A DNA stretch of 64,000 bases from Brevundimonas sp. ASV9 (lineage in GTDB: Bacteria; Pseudomonadota; Alphaproteobacteria; Caulobacterales; Caulobacteraceae): positions 1 to 64,000 of the forward strand of contig NZ_JAELUF010000007.1 of NCBI RefSeq assembly GCF_016429195.1, read 5' to 3'. Of this stretch, positions 26,292 through 35,288 are shown one piece after another (the stretch's first letter is position 1; every line of letters starts with the position of its first letter). Made by a program: the position numbers and the translations under genes. The notes under the pieces are model-generated. The model saw only the letters and a list, made by a program, of their open reading frames with translations. It ran no database searches and was not told where the DNA came from.

Positions 26292-28541
26292 ATGCGCACC
26301 CTTCTTCTCGCCTCGACCATCCTCCTGTCCGCCAGCTCGGCGCTTGCGCAGGAGACGCCCTCCAACATTCTGACGCCCGAGCGGGTGTTTTCCAGCCCCA
26401 GCCTGAACGGGCCGGTGGCCAAGGGGGTCAGCCTGTCGCCCGATGGGCAGCTGGTCGCCTTCCTGCGTTCGCGCGAGGACAATGTGGACGTACAGGACCT
26501 GTGGGCCGCGCCGACGGGCGAGGGCGAACCCTACAAGCTGATCGATGCACGGGCGCTGGTGCCCGACGCCGGCGAACTGTCGGAGGCTGAAAAGGCTCGA
26601 CGCGAGCGGATGCGGATCAGCGCGCGCGGCGTGGTCGAATATTCGTGGGACCAGCAGGGCCGCTACATCCTGGCGCCGCTGGAAGGCGACATCTTCCTGG
26701 CGAACCGGGCGGACGGCAAGGTGCGCCGCCTGACCGAGACGCCCGCCGACGAGATCGACGCCAAGGTGTCGCCCAAGGGCAGCTATGTCTCCTATGTCCG
26801 CGATCAGAATCTGGTCGTCTATGATCTGGCGAGCGGCAAGGAGACGCCGATCACCGACGACGGCGCGGGCCTGATCACCTGGGCCACGGCCGAGTTCATC
26901 GCCCAGGAGGAGATGGATCGCGACACCGGCTACTGGTGGAGCCCCGACGAGCGCTACATCGCGTTGACGCGCGTGGACGAGAGCCCGGTCGACATCGTGC
27001 CGCGCTTCGAGATCACCGGCGGCGGCGCGACGATGGTGGAGCAACGCTATCCGCGCGCGGGCCGGCCCAATGCGGTGGTCGAACTGTATGTGCGCGACCT
27101 GCAGGGCGGGGGACGGGTCAAGGTGGACCTGGGATCCAACACCGACATCTATCTGGCGCGGGTGAACTGGTCCGGCGACGGCAAGACCCTGTATGTCCAG
27201 CGTCAGTCGCGCGACCAGAAGACACTGGACCTGCTGAGCGTCGATCCGACGACCGGCGCATCACGCGTGATCCTGAGCCAGAAGGCGCAGGCCTGGGTCG
27301 ATCTGAACGACGACTTCCGCGTCCTGTCTGACGGCCGGTTCATCTGGTCCAATGAGGATTCGGGCTGGCGGCACCTGTATCTGTACGACCGCAACGGGCG
27401 TCGCCTACGGGCCATCACGCGCGGCGACTATCCGGTCAAACATCTGGACGGCGTCAACGAACAGACCGGCGATGTCTATTTCACCGCCTCGATGCGCGAC
27501 GGCAAGGAGCTGCCGATCGAGCAGCAGATGTTCCGCGCCAACCTGAACCGCACGGTCGATCCGGTCGCGGTGACGCCGGGCGGCGGCTGGTGGACGGTGT
27601 CGGTTAACGGGCCGGCGACGGCCTATGTCGGCAACTATTCGGACCCGGCGACCCCGACGCAGTCGGCGCTGTACCGCATCGACGGCACGCGCGTACGCTG
27701 GATCGAAGAGAACAAGCTCGACGCCAGCCATCCGTTCGCCCCTTACGTCTCGCGCCTGCGCACGCCCGAGTTCGGCACGATGCAGAGCCATGGTCAGACC
27801 CTGGTGTGGCGCATGACCACGCCGCCGGACTTCGATCCGTCCAAGAAGTATCCGGTGGTGATGCAGGTCTATGGCGGCCCCGGCACCGGGGCAGGCGTGC
27901 AGAAGAGCTGGCAGCCGCTGACCAACCAACTGCTGACCGAGGCGGGCTACATCGTCTTCCGCGTCGACAATCGCGGCGAGGGTGACCGGTCGCAGGCGTT
28001 CGAGACCAGCATCTATCGCCGTCTGGGCATTCCGGCCGTCGAGGATCAGACTCAGGCCGCGCAATGGCTGAAGACCCTGCCTTACGTCGATGCCGGCCAT
28101 ATCGCGGTGATGGGCTGGAGCTTCGGCGGCTTCCTCAGCCTGCTGACACTGACGGACAAGGACGCCGGCCTGGCCTCGGCCCTGGCGGGCGCGGCACCGA
28201 CGGAGTGGAGCCTGTACGACACCCACTATACCGAACGGTACATGTCCACGCCCCAGGCCAATCCGGAAGGCTATGCCGCCACCGACGTCCTGCCGCGACT
28301 GGATGACATGACGGGGCGGCTGCTGCTGCTGCACGGCATGGCCGACGACAACGTCATCTTCGGCAATGCGACGCGCGTCATCGACGCCTTGCAGGCCAAG
28401 AGCGTGCCGTTCGAGATGATGCTCTATCCCGGCCAGCGGCACGGTGTCCGCGGCGACCCGAGGCAACTGCAACAATGGCGCACCTATCTCGACTTCCTGG
28501 ACCGCACGATCGGCAAGCGAGCCGAACCCAAGGCCGACTGA
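26292..28541 (+). CDS. S9 family peptidase, dipeptidyl peptidase IV-like
   Basis: 749 residues. A signal peptide (1 to about 19, SALAQ) sends it to the periplasm. The N-terminal half is the DPP-IV beta-propeller, with WATAEFIAQEEMDRDTGYWW containing the Glu-Glu pair that binds the substrate N terminus. The C-terminal alpha/beta hydrolase has Ser610 in GWSFGGF, an Asp at 685 or 686 in ADDNV and His717 in QRHG. It should release dipeptides, preferably X-Pro, from oligopeptides. The end overlaps the start of the amidase lipoprotein by 67 bases. Confidence 0.93.
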   Translation: MRTLLLASTILLSASSALAQETPSNILTPERVFSSPSLNGPVAKGVSLSPDGQLVAFLRSREDNVDVQDLWAAPTGEGEPYKLIDARALVPDAGELSEAEKARRERMRISARGVVEYSWDQQGRYILAPLEGDIFLANRADGKVRRLTETPADEIDAKVSPKGSYVSYVRDQNLVVYDLASGKETPITDDGAGLITWATAEFIAQEEMDRDTGYWWSPDERYIALTRVDESPVDIVPRFEITGGGATMVEQRYPRAGRPNAVVELYVRDLQGGGRVKVDLGSNTDIYLARVNWSGDGKTLYVQRQSRDQKTLDLLSVDPTTGASRVILSQKAQAWVDLNDDFRVLSDGRFIWSNEDSGWRHLYLYDRNGRRLRAITRGDYPVKHLDGVNEQTGDVYFTASMRDGKELPIEQQMFRANLNRTVDPVAVTPGGGWWTVSVNGPATAYVGNYSDPATPTQSALYRIDGTRVRWIEENKLDASHPFAPYVSRLRTPEFGTMQSHGQTLVWRMTTPPDFDPSKKYPVVMQVYGGPGTGAGVQKSWQPLTNQLLTEAGYIVFRVDNRGEGDRSQAFETSIYRRLGIPAVEDQTQAAQWLKTLPYVDAGHIAVMGWSFGGFLSLLTLTDKDAGLASALAGAAPTEWSLYDTHYTERYMSTPQANPEGYAATDVLPRLDDMTGRLLLLHGMADDNVIFGNATRVIDALQAKSVPFEMMLYPGQRHGVRGDPRQLQQWRTYLDFLDRTIGKRAEPKAD

Positions 28542-29968
28542 TTCTGGCGGCTGCGGTCGCGCTGGCCCTTGCGGGCTGCGCGACCGGGCAGGGCGCCTAT
28601 CCGGCTGCATCCGCCGTAGTCGCGGCGGTACGGGCCAACGACAGCGCCCATTCGGTCTTGGTCTGGACCGCGACATCACCCAGCCGGGGCGTGTCGGCGA
28701 TTTCCGGCATGCCGATCCTGCTGAAGGACAATATCGAGACGGCGGACATGCCGACCACCGCCGGATCGTTGGCGCTGGCGAACAATGCGCCGGGACGGGA
28801 CGCGCCGCTGGTCGGGCGACTGCGCGCCGCCGGGGTCGTGATCGTCGGCAAGACCAACCTGTCGGAGTGGGCCAATATCCGCTCGTCGGACTCGATCAGC
28901 GGCTGGAGCGCCGTCGGCGGCCAGACGCTGAACCCCTATGATCCTGCGCGCACACCGTGCGGATCATCGTCCGGCAGCGGGGCGGCGGTGGCGCTGGGGC
29001 TGACGCCCGTCGCCATCGGCACGGAGACGGACGGGTCGATCACCTGCCCGGCGTCGGTCAACGGCGTGGTCGGGTTCAAACCGACCGTTGGCCTGGTCTC
29101 GCGCACCCACATTGTGCCGATCAGCCATTCGCAGGACACGGCCGGGCCGATGGCGACGACCGTCAGGGATGCGGCCAGGGTGCTGACGGTCATCGCCGGG
29201 ACCGATCCGGCCGATCCGGCGACGGTCGAGGCCGATGCGCGCAAGGTCGACTACGCCGCCGGGCTGGACGCCAACGCGCTGCGTGGTGCGCGGATCGGGG
29301 TGATGCGGTTCCTGAAAGGCTACTCGCCCCAAACCCAGGCGGTGTTCGAGCAGAACCTGAAGGCCCTGCGCGATGCCGGCGCCGTTCTGGTCGACCTGCC
29401 CGAGGGCCCGGATGGCCGGGTCATAGGCGCGGCTGAGTTCAAGGTGCTGCTCTATGAGCTGAAGCACGATCTGAACGCCTATCTGGCCTCGACCGACCCG
29501 CAGCAAGTCCGCACCCGCACACTGGCCGACGTCATCGCCTTCAACGCCGCCGAACCGCGCGAGACGGTGCTGTTCGGTCAGGACATCTTCGAGCGCGCCC
29601 AGACGATGGGCGATTTGACCGACGCCGACTATTTGGAGGCGCGCGCGACCTCGCTCAGACTGGCGGGGCCAGAGGGCATCGATCGATTGATGAGGGACAA
29701 TGGCGTGATCGCCCTGATCGCGCCCACCACGTCGCGCGCCTGGACCAACGATCCCAAGGACGACGACGAGATGCAGGGATCGGCCAGCCAGCTGGCCGCC
29801 GTCGCCGGCTATCCGCACCTGACCGTGCCGATGGGCTTTGATCGGGGAATGCCGGTGGGAATCAGCTTCCTCGGCGGGAAGTGGGACGATGCGCGCATCC
29901 TTTCGCTGGGTTACGCCTTCGAACAGGTGACCCAGGCCAGACGGCCGCCGCCTGGCGTTCGACGCTGA
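28475..29968 (+). CDS. Amidase-signature family lipoprotein
   Basis: 497 residues. After 22 mostly basic residues there is a hydrophobic stretch with lipobox ALAGC, so export as a lipoprotein is likely. The amidase signature domain has the catalytic Lys84 in ILLKDN, the Ser-rich [12 protein letters not shown] with the bridging Ser, and [11 protein letters not shown] with the nucleophilic Ser. It would hydrolyse carboxamides. The start is uncertain: the only ATG before the signal sequence lies inside the peptidase gene. Overlap with an exported peptidase suggests a joint role in peptide or amide breakdown in the envelope. Confidence 0.87.
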   Translation: MAHLSRLPGPHDRQASRTQGRLILAAAVALALAGCATGQGAYPAASAVVAAVRANDSAHSVLVWTATSPSRGVSAISGMPILLKDNIETADMPTTAGSLALANNAPGRDAPLVGRLRAAGVVIVGKTNLSEWANIRSSDSISGWSAVGGQTLNPYDPARTPCGSSSGSGAAVALGLTPVAIGTETDGSITCPASVNGVVGFKPTVGLVSRTHIVPISHSQDTAGPMATTVRDAARVLTVIAGTDPADPATVEADARKVDYAAGLDANALRGARIGVMRFLKGYSPQTQAVFEQNLKALRDAGAVLVDLPEGPDGRVIGAAEFKVLLYELKHDLNAYLASTDPQQVRTRTLADVIAFNAAEPRETVLFGQDIFERAQTMGDLTDADYLEARATSLRLAGPEGIDRLMRDNGVIALIAPTTSRAWTNDPKDDDEMQGSASQLAAVAGYPHLTVPMGFDRGMPVGISFLGGKWDDARILSLGYAFEQVTQARRPPPGVRR

Positions 29969-30040
29969 CATTCATTGGGGCGGCTGCCGAGAGTGCGGCA
30001 TGTGCAGATTTAGCCTCAACGTCATGTCGACGATCGCGGC

Positions 30041-30319
30041 ATGAGCGACCTGATCGCCAATATCGTCGGCTCAGCGGCTGCGATCTGCTCGATCACCAGC
30101 TTCGCGCCTCAGGCGGTCAAGATCTGGAAGGAGCGCGACGCGTCGTCGGTCAGCTTGAAGACCTACTCCCTGACGGTGACCTGCTTCGTGCTGTGGGTCG
30201 TCTATGGCGTCATGACGCAGGCCTGGCCTGTCACGGTCGCCAACGCCTGCGCCCTGGTGATGGCGTCGGGCGTGCTGGTGATGAAATGGCGGTTCCGCGA
30301 CGGCGATCCGGAGAAGTGA
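30041..30319 (+). CDS. SemiSWEET-type sugar transporter
   Basis: 92 residues with three transmembrane helices, the size of a bacterial SemiSWEET half-transporter that works as a dimer. The PQ motif appears in SFAPQAVKIWKERDASSVS, followed by the YSLTV helix with the gating region and a last helix that holds NACAL. It would move sugars down their gradient across the inner membrane. It stands alone with 73 bases upstream and 86 downstream without genes. Confidence 0.88.
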   Translation: MSDLIANIVGSAAAICSITSFAPQAVKIWKERDASSVSLKTYSLTVTCFVLWVVYGVMTQAWPVTVANACALVMASGVLVMKWRFRDGDPEK

Positions 30320-30405
30320 TCAGTCCTTTCCCCGACGTGATCTTGGCGCCCCCGCCGATGCGGGCTAACCCGTAGTTCACAACGTCCAACAGGGAGACGC
30401 CCCCA

Positions 30406-30711
30406 ATGCCCGATCTCGCACAAGTCACCGAACACATCCGCGGCGCCGTCGGCGACAACTCCGGCCTTGGCAAGACCGTCAAGCTCGACCTCGGCGACGA
30501 GGGCAAGATCTTCATCGACGGCGCCTCGACGCCGAACACGGTGACGAACGAGGACAAGCCCGCCGACGCCACCGTCTCGATGAAGTGGGATGACTTCATG
30601 GCGCTGTCGGAAGGCAAGCTGGACCCGATGATGGCCTTCATGCAGGGCAAGCTGAAGATCGCCGGCGACATGATGATCGCCCAGAAGCTGGCGCCGCTGC
30701 TGAAGCGCTGA
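30406..30711 (+). CDS. SCP2 sterol-binding domain protein
   Basis: 101 residues, a single SCP2 domain. Family features are the VKLDLGDEGKIFIDG strand pair, DATVSMKWDDFMALSEGKLDPM and the final QGKLKIAGDMMIAQKLAPLL. The fold forms a hydrophobic tunnel for acyl chains. Bacterial stand-alone SCP2 proteins are thought to bind acyl-CoA or lipids. It precedes an acyl-CoA dehydrogenase gene, separated by a terminator, so a functional link is possible but they are not clearly one operon. Confidence 0.9.
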   Translation: MPDLAQVTEHIRGAVGDNSGLGKTVKLDLGDEGKIFIDGASTPNTVTNEDKPADATVSMKWDDFMALSEGKLDPMMAFMQGKLKIAGDMMIAQKLAPLLKR

Positions 30712-30736
30712 TGCCGGTCTGAACGACCAGTTATGG

Positions 30737-30770
30737 CGGCGCGGCTCCCGACCAGGGGCCGCGCCGTTTT
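30737..30770 (+). terminator. Rho-independent terminator after SCP2 gene
   Basis: CGGCGCGGC (30737-30745) pairs perfectly with GCCGCGCCG (30758-30766) across a 12-base loop, followed by TTTTCG. Confidence 0.8.
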
Positions 30771-30816
30771 CGTATCGAGCGCTCGACAGAAGCGCGAACG
30801 GAAAAGAGGAAACGAC

Positions 30817-32028
30817 ATGGACTTCAAACATTCCGACCGCGCCCTGGATTGGCACGCCCGCGTCCGTCGCTTCCTGGACGAGCAGGTCATCCCGCGCGAA
30901 GCCGAATATTTCGCCCAGGTGCGCGAGGATTCGAACCGTCAGCCGCCGGTCATGGAGACGATGAAGGCGGCCGCGAAAGAAGCCGGGCTGTGGAACATGT
31001 TCCTGCCCGGCGAGCACGGAGCGGGTCTGACGAATCTGGAATACGCGCCGCTGGCCGAGATGATGGGACGGCATCTGTGGTCGGCCGAGGTGTTCAACTG
31101 CAACGCCCCCGACACCGGCAATATGGAGGTGCTCCATATGTACGGAAACGCCGAGCAGCAGGCGCGCTGGCTGAAGCCCCTAATGGCGGGTGAAATCCGT
31201 TCGGCCTTCTTGATGACCGAGCCTGAAGTCGCCTCGTCCGATGCCACCAACATCCAGACCCGGATCGAGCGGGACGGCGACCACTATGTCATCAACGGCC
31301 GCAAATGGTGGTCGACCAATATGGGCCATCCGAACCTGGCCGTGACCATCGTCATGGGCAAGACCGATCCAGACGCCGCATCTCACGCCCAGCAGTCGCA
31401 GATCATCGTGCCGGCCGACACGCCTGGCTTCCGCGTCGAGCGGATGCTGTCGGTATTCGGCTATGATGAAAAGCCGATCGGCCATGCCGAGGTCGTGCTG
31501 GAGAACGTCCGCGTGCCGGTCGAGAACCTGATCGCGGGCGAGGGCAGGGGCTTCGAGATCGCTCAGGGGCGGCTTGGCCCGGGCCGTATTCACCACTGCA
31601 TGCGCACGATCGGTGCGGCCGAGCGGGCGCTGGAACTGATGGTGACGCGGCTGCTGAACCGGACGGCGTTTAAGAAGCAGTTGGCCGAGCATTCGGTCTG
31701 GGAACAGCGCGTCGCGGAGGCTCGCACCAACATCGAGATGTGTCGCCTGTTGGTGCTGAAGGCCGCCTGGATGATGGATCAGGCGGGAGCCAAGAACGCG
31801 CGCTCCGAGATCGCCCAGATCAAAGTCGCCGCGCCGAAGATGGCTTTGCAGATCATCGACGACGCCATTCAGGCGTTCGGCGGCGCCGGAGTCTCGGGCG
31901 ACACGCCCCTAGCTGAGCTTTACGCGGGTGTCCGCACCTTGCGCATCGCCGACGGCCCGGACGAGGTCCATAATCGCACCATCGCGCGGTTGGAATACGC
32001 CAAACATGGCGGCCGCCCGATGCGCTGA
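30817..32028 (+). CDS. Acyl-CoA dehydrogenase
   Basis: 403 residues from the ATG at 30817, with AGAGGAA as ribosome site. N-terminal helical, middle beta and C-terminal helical domains of the family are evident. FAD/substrate motifs are [28 protein letters not shown] and the C-terminal [34 protein letters not shown]. The catalytic Glu is not in the short-chain position, and the overall pattern resembles the ACAD10/11-like branch that acts on longer or hydroxylated acyl-CoAs. It oxidises acyl-CoA, passing electrons to ETF. Confidence 0.92.
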   Translation: MDFKHSDRALDWHARVRRFLDEQVIPREAEYFAQVREDSNRQPPVMETMKAAAKEAGLWNMFLPGEHGAGLTNLEYAPLAEMMGRHLWSAEVFNCNAPDTGNMEVLHMYGNAEQQARWLKPLMAGEIRSAFLMTEPEVASSDATNIQTRIERDGDHYVINGRKWWSTNMGHPNLAVTIVMGKTDPDAASHAQQSQIIVPADTPGFRVERMLSVFGYDEKPIGHAEVVLENVRVPVENLIAGEGRGFEIAQGRLGPGRIHHCMRTIGAAERALELMVTRLLNRTAFKKQLAEHSVWEQRVAEARTNIEMCRLLVLKAAWMMDQAGAKNARSEIAQIKVAAPKMALQIIDDAIQAFGGAGVSGDTPLAELYAGVRTLRIADGPDEVHNRTIARLEYAKHGGRPMR

Positions 32029-32055
32029 TGTGTGATCCCGAACGCCAAGTGCTTG

Positions 32056-32080
32056 GGAACCTTGGCCTTGTTGGTGCGTT
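32056..32080 (+). promoter_or_regulatory. Consensus EcfG/SigT general-stress promoter upstream of egtBD
   Basis: GGAAC at 32056-32060, 16 bases, then CGTT at 32077-32080: a perfect match to the alphaproteobacterial general stress sigma factor consensus. The expected transcript start near 32087 lies 44 bases before the ATG chosen for egtBD, and rules out the GTG at 32032 as its start. Confidence 0.65.
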
Positions 32081-32130
32081 TGTTCGGCACTGACAAGGCG
32101 CTGGGGCTGGTGTCGGACGGGACAGCTGAC

Positions 32131-34290
32131 ATGAATGCGCGCTCCGAGCCCGACCCGCGGGTTGCGTCAGACGTGGCGCGGTTTAAGTCCGTTCGCGCGC
32201 GCATGATCGCTCTGGCTGAAGGTTTGTCTGCCGAGGATCTGTCAGCTCAGTCGATGGCGGATTGCAGCCCAGGGAAATGGCATCTGGCGCACACCAGCTG
32301 GTTTTTCGAGGCGATGATCCTGTCGTCCGATCCCGGATACCAGCCCGTCGATCCGCGTTTTCAGCAGCTGTTCAACTCCTACTATGAGGCTTTGGGCGAG
32401 CGGGTCAGGCGGGACCAGCGCGCGCTGATGACTCGCCCCTCCGTCGATGAGGTCCTGGCCTATCGCCGAGAGATCGACCGCCGCATGATCGCCTGGCTGG
32501 CGCAGGGCGAGACCAGCGGCCATCAACGCTATCTTTTCGAGCTGGGTTTGCACCACGACCAGCAGCATCAGGAGCTTTTCCTGATGGACATGCTGAACCT
32601 GTTGTCGCGCTCTCCGCTCGACCCCGCCGCCTATGAGATCGAGCCCAGAGTCGAGACGCTCCAGATCAGACGCGGTGGAACGGTGGCGTTCGACGGCGGT
32701 CTGGTGACGATCGGCCATGACCAATCGGGCTTCGCCTTCGACAATGAGGGGCCTGCGCACCGTGTCTGGCTGGAGCCGTTCGCTCTGGCTGCGGATCTGG
32801 TGACGAACGGCGAGTGGATCGCCTTCATCCAGGATGGCGGCTATTCGCGTTCCGACCTGTGGCTGTCGGACGGCTGGGCGACAGTCAAGGCTGAGGGCTG
32901 GACCGCGCCGCTGTACTGGCGTCTGGAAGATGGCGACTGGACCGTGACGGGTCTGACGGGGCGTACACCTGTGGATCCTGCCGCGCCGGTTCGCCACATT
33001 AGCTTTTATGAGGCTGACGCCTACGCCCGCTGGGCGGGCAAGCGTCTGCCGTCCGAGGCGGAATGGGAATATGCCGCCGTCTCTTCGCCTAATGCGTTCT
33101 CGAACCTGGCTGGCGAAGTGTGGCAGTGGACGTCCAGCGCCTATGCGCCCTATCCCGGCTTCCAGCCGACGCCGGGCACCGCCGCCGAATACAACGGCAA
33201 GTTCATGGCCAATCAGATGGTGCTGCGGGGCGGATCATTCGCCACGCCGCCGGGTCATGACCGCATCACCTATCGCAACTTCTTCTATCCCCAACAGAGG
33301 TGGGCCTTCATGGGTTTGAGACTGGCTGAAGATCGGACCGTGGCGCGAGACGCCGCCGCGGACGACGCCCAAACCGCCGCCTTTCGAAAGGATATGATCG
33401 AAGGGCTGTCGCGCGCGCAAAAGGCCGTGCCGCCGAAGTGGTTCTATGACGCGGACGGGTCACGTCTGTTCGAAGACATCACCGTGCTGCCCGAATACTA
33501 TCCGACCCGGCAGGAAATGGCGCTGTTGCGCGATCGCGCAGCAGAGTTGACGGCCGACTTTGGCCCCGACGCGGTGCTGGTCGAGTTCGGATCCGGCGCC
33601 AGCGAGAAGACGCGGATTTTGTTGGACGCCGCCACGGACCTCGGCGCCTACGTTCCCCTCGACATCAGCGAGAGCGCCTTGATGGACGCCGCCATTCGCG
33701 TCCGCGCCGACTATCCGACGCTGCGCGTGCAGCCGGTTCTGGGGGACTTCGAGCATTTGGCGCCGCTGCCCGATGACCTGCCGTCGGGACGGCGGATCGG
33801 CTTCTTCCCCGGCTCGACCATCGGCAACCTGCAACCGGACGAGGCCGAAGCATTCCTGGCCGCGGCGCGTCGGATGCTGGGCGAGGGGGCGTTGTTCATT
33901 CTGGGCGTCGATCTGGTCAAAGACCCTGCGATCCTGGTCGCCGCCTATGACGACAGCCAGGGCGTGACGGCGGCCTTCAATCGCAATGTTCTGATCCGCG
34001 CCAACCACGAACTGGATGCTGATTTCGACGTGGACGCTTTTGTTCACCGCGCCGTGTGGAACCCGGACGCCTCGCGCATGGAAATGCATCTGCAAGCGAT
34101 TGCGCCGACCACCGCGCACATCGAAGAGCGGACATTCCGCTTCATGACCGGCGAGACGATCCACACCGAAAGCTCGCGCAAGTTCACGCCTGAATCGATT
34201 CAGGCCATGGCGGCCGCCTCCGGCTGGACGGTCGTCCGCGTCGATACCTCTCCGGCGCCGAGCGTGGCCTTGGCGGTCCTTCGCGCCTGA
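32131..34290 (+). CDS. EgtB-EgtD fusion: ergothioneine sulfoxide synthase and histidine trimethyltransferase
   Basis: 719 residues from the ATG at 32131. Residues 1-400 are EgtB: a DinB-like helical part with iron-ligand candidates His51 (KWHLAHTSWFFE) and His142/His146 (HHDQQHQE), then the FGE-sulfatase-like domain with GEVWQWTSSAY, YNGKFM and LRGGSFATPPGH. Residues about 418-719 are EgtD: KWFYDADGSRLFEDI, the SAM-binding EFGSGASEKT (485-494) and FFPGSTIGNLQPDEA. EgtD makes hercynine from histidine with three SAM; EgtB joins it to a thiol using O2 and Fe(II). Usually these are two genes. Fungal Egt1 has the opposite domain order. No separate egtC or egtE is nearby. An EcfG-type promoter fits a role in oxidative-stress defence. 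Confidence 0.92.
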   Translation: MNARSEPDPRVASDVARFKSVRARMIALAEGLSAEDLSAQSMADCSPGKWHLAHTSWFFEAMILSSDPGYQPVDPRFQQLFNSYYEALGERVRRDQRALMTRPSVDEVLAYRREIDRRMIAWLAQGETSGHQRYLFELGLHHDQQHQELFLMDMLNLLSRSPLDPAAYEIEPRVETLQIRRGGTVAFDGGLVTIGHDQSGFAFDNEGPAHRVWLEPFALAADLVTNGEWIAFIQDGGYSRSDLWLSDGWATVKAEGWTAPLYWRLEDGDWTVTGLTGRTPVDPAAPVRHISFYEADAYARWAGKRLPSEAEWEYAAVSSPNAFSNLAGEVWQWTSSAYAPYPGFQPTPGTAAEYNGKFMANQMVLRGGSFATPPGHDRITYRNFFYPQQRWAFMGLRLAEDRTVARDAAADDAQTAAFRKDMIEGLSRAQKAVPPKWFYDADGSRLFEDITVLPEYYPTRQEMALLRDRAAELTADFGPDAVLVEFGSGASEKTRILLDAATDLGAYVPLDISESALMDAAIRVRADYPTLRVQPVLGDFEHLAPLPDDLPSGRRIGFFPGSTIGNLQPDEAEAFLAAARRMLGEGALFILGVDLVKDPAILVAAYDDSQGVTAAFNRNVLIRANHELDADFDVDAFVHRAVWNPDASRMEMHLQAIAPTTAHIEERTFRFMTGETIHTESSRKFTPESIQAMAAASGWTVVRVDTSPAPSVALAVLRA

Positions 34291-34317
34291 GCCGAGTGCG
34301 CGGCTGATCGCGGACAA

Positions 34318-34356
34318 GAAAAAGGGCGGCGCATCGATCGATGGGCCGCCCTGTTT
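34318..34356. terminator. Hairpin terminator between egtBD and KGG gene
   Basis: AGGGCGGC and GCCGCCCT pair around a CATCGATCGATG self-complementary centre. On the minus strand the stem is followed by TTTTTCTT, ending the KGG gene transcript; on the plus strand a weaker TGTTTGT follows, so it may act in both directions. Confidence 0.75.
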
Positions 34357-34373
34357 GTATCTAGTCTTGCCGA

Positions 34374-34595
34374 CTATTGCCCGTCGGCTGCGTCCGCATC
34401 TTTCTTGGTTCCGTGCGACGCCTCGCCACCCTTGCGGCCGGCCTGCGCGGCGAGGCTGCGGTCTTGGGAGAAGCTGCGTTTTTCGCTGGGGACGCTTGCG
34501 CCCCCTTTGCGCGCGATTTCGCGCTGACGTTCGGGATCCATGGAGGCGAAACCTCGCTTGGAAACGCCAGAGGGGCGTGTGGGTTGGCTGTCCAT
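34374..34595 (-). CDS. KGG-repeat stress protein
   Basis: 73 residues, hydrophilic. Two KGG motifs are present: GFASMDPERQREIARKGG and AAQAGRKGGEASHG. These match the con-10/GsiB-like stress-induced repeat, a disordered protein type that accumulates in stress and stationary phase. An EcfG-like promoter lies 40 bases upstream of the ATG. It is convergent with egtBD and shares its terminator. Confidence 0.85.
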   Translation of the reverse strand: MDSQPTRPSGVSKRGFASMDPERQREIARKGGASVPSEKRSFSQDRSLAAQAGRKGGEASHGTKKDADAADGQ

Positions 34596-34634
34596 CGTGT
34601 TCCTTTCAGTGCTGCCGTTGCGCTTGCTGAAGTG

Positions 34635-34659
34635 AACCCAGTGACTCGGTGACGGTTCC
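34635..34659 (-). promoter_or_regulatory. EcfG-like promoter of KGG gene
   Basis: On the minus strand GGAAC (34655-34659), 16 bases, then GGTT (34635-34638). One mismatch in the -10 part against GGAAC-N16-CGTT. The inferred transcript start leaves a leader of about 30 bases. Confidence 0.5.
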
Positions 34660-34711
34660 GTCGGGAACTCCGTTTTACTGTCACGATCCTCAAGGGCTCG
34701 TGAGTTTGACT

Positions 34712-34873
34712 TTACCCAGCACCGTAAGGTCGCGAATCACCTTCGCCGCCAACATCCGGTTCCATCGGCGGAACTTCATCGGGCGTGTCTGAAGGCTGTA
34801 TTTCCGGCTGCTGCGCCGGCTCAGGCTGGATCTCGGGTTGCGGCGTGGTCGGAGTGGGTTCGATATAGGTCAT
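34712..34873 (-). CDS. Small proline/glutamate-rich protein
   Basis: A 53-residue ORF from the ATG at 34873 to TAA at 34712. It has a strong AAGGAG ribosome site ending 6 bases before the ATG, which is the main support. The product is acidic and disordered, with repeated P, E, Q and T (such as TPTTPQPEIQPEPAQQPE) and a GAG end. No domain is recognised. A TGAAC-N16-CGTT element lies upstream, and both neighbours are stress-type genes, so a stress role is inferred. Confidence 0.65.
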   Translation of the reverse strand: MTYIEPTPTTPQPEIQPEPAQQPEIQPSDTPDEVPPMEPDVGGEGDSRPYGAG

Positions 34874-34897
34874 GAGCGGCTCCTTGTGCGATCAACC

Positions 34898-34922
34898 AAC
34901 GCACCCTGATCGCCCGCGTTCA
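34898..34922 (-). promoter_or_regulatory. EcfG-like promoter of small proline-rich gene (one mismatch)
   Basis: On the minus strand TGAAC (34918-34922), 16 bases, then CGTT (34898-34901), ending 24 bases before the ATG at 34873. Only the first G of the -35 element differs from consensus. Confidence 0.4.
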
Positions 34923-34926
34923 AAAA

Positions 34927-34951
34927 GGAACCATGAGTCGCAACACCGGTT
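34927..34951 (+). promoter_or_regulatory. EcfG-like promoter of DUF883-like gene
   Basis: GGAAC at 34927-34931, 16 bases, GGTT at 34948-34951, leaving about 20 bases of leader before the ATG at 34977. It is nearly back-to-back with the element of the divergent proline-rich gene. Confidence 0.5.
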
Positions 34952-34976
34952 TGTTCAGCGAACCACGGAGATCGAG

Positions 34977-35270
34977 ATGACCAACACCCCGATAGGCGCG
35001 ACATCACCCGACGACATCGTCCTGGAGGACGATGATCTGACCCAACGTCTGGACCGACAGGCCGACGCAATTCTCGCCCAAGGCGAGGGCCGCAGCTTTG
35101 GCAAGACCACTTCAGTCCGTCAGGCCGTCAGAGAAGATGCGGGCCTGGTGCGTGAGAAGATTTCCGGACGCGTTCATCGCGTGCAGGAAGACATTCAGGA
35201 CAATCCGATGAAGGCGACGCTCTATGCACTGGGCATCGGCGTCATCATCGGCATGATCCTGCGCCGATAA
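34977..35270 (+). CDS. DUF883/ElaB-like membrane-anchored small protein
   Basis: 97 residues from the ATG at 34977 (GGAG upstream). A charged helical body (VLEDDDLTQRLDRQADAIL, REDAGLVREKISGRVHRVQEDI) leads to DNPMKATLYALGIGVIIGMILRR, a C-terminal glycine-containing membrane anchor followed by two Arg. This is the plan of the ElaB/YqjD family, inner-membrane proteins that bind ribosomes in stationary phase in E. coli. An EcfG-like promoter precedes it. Confidence 0.75.
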   Translation: MTNTPIGATSPDDIVLEDDDLTQRLDRQADAILAQGEGRSFGKTTSVRQAVREDAGLVREKISGRVHRVQEDIQDNPMKATLYALGIGVIIGMILRR

Positions 35271-35288
35271 ACCACGCGATCAGCAGGC

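Noticed and set aside
32032-32130. N-terminal extension of egtBD from a GTG at 32032
   Set aside because: The perfect EcfG promoter lies inside it and the added residues are not EgtB-like.
32131-34290. Ovothiol synthase OvoA as identity of the fusion protein
   Set aside because: The C-terminal domain has EgtD motifs (FGSGASEKT, FFPGSTIGN) rather than the OvoA-type methyltransferase.
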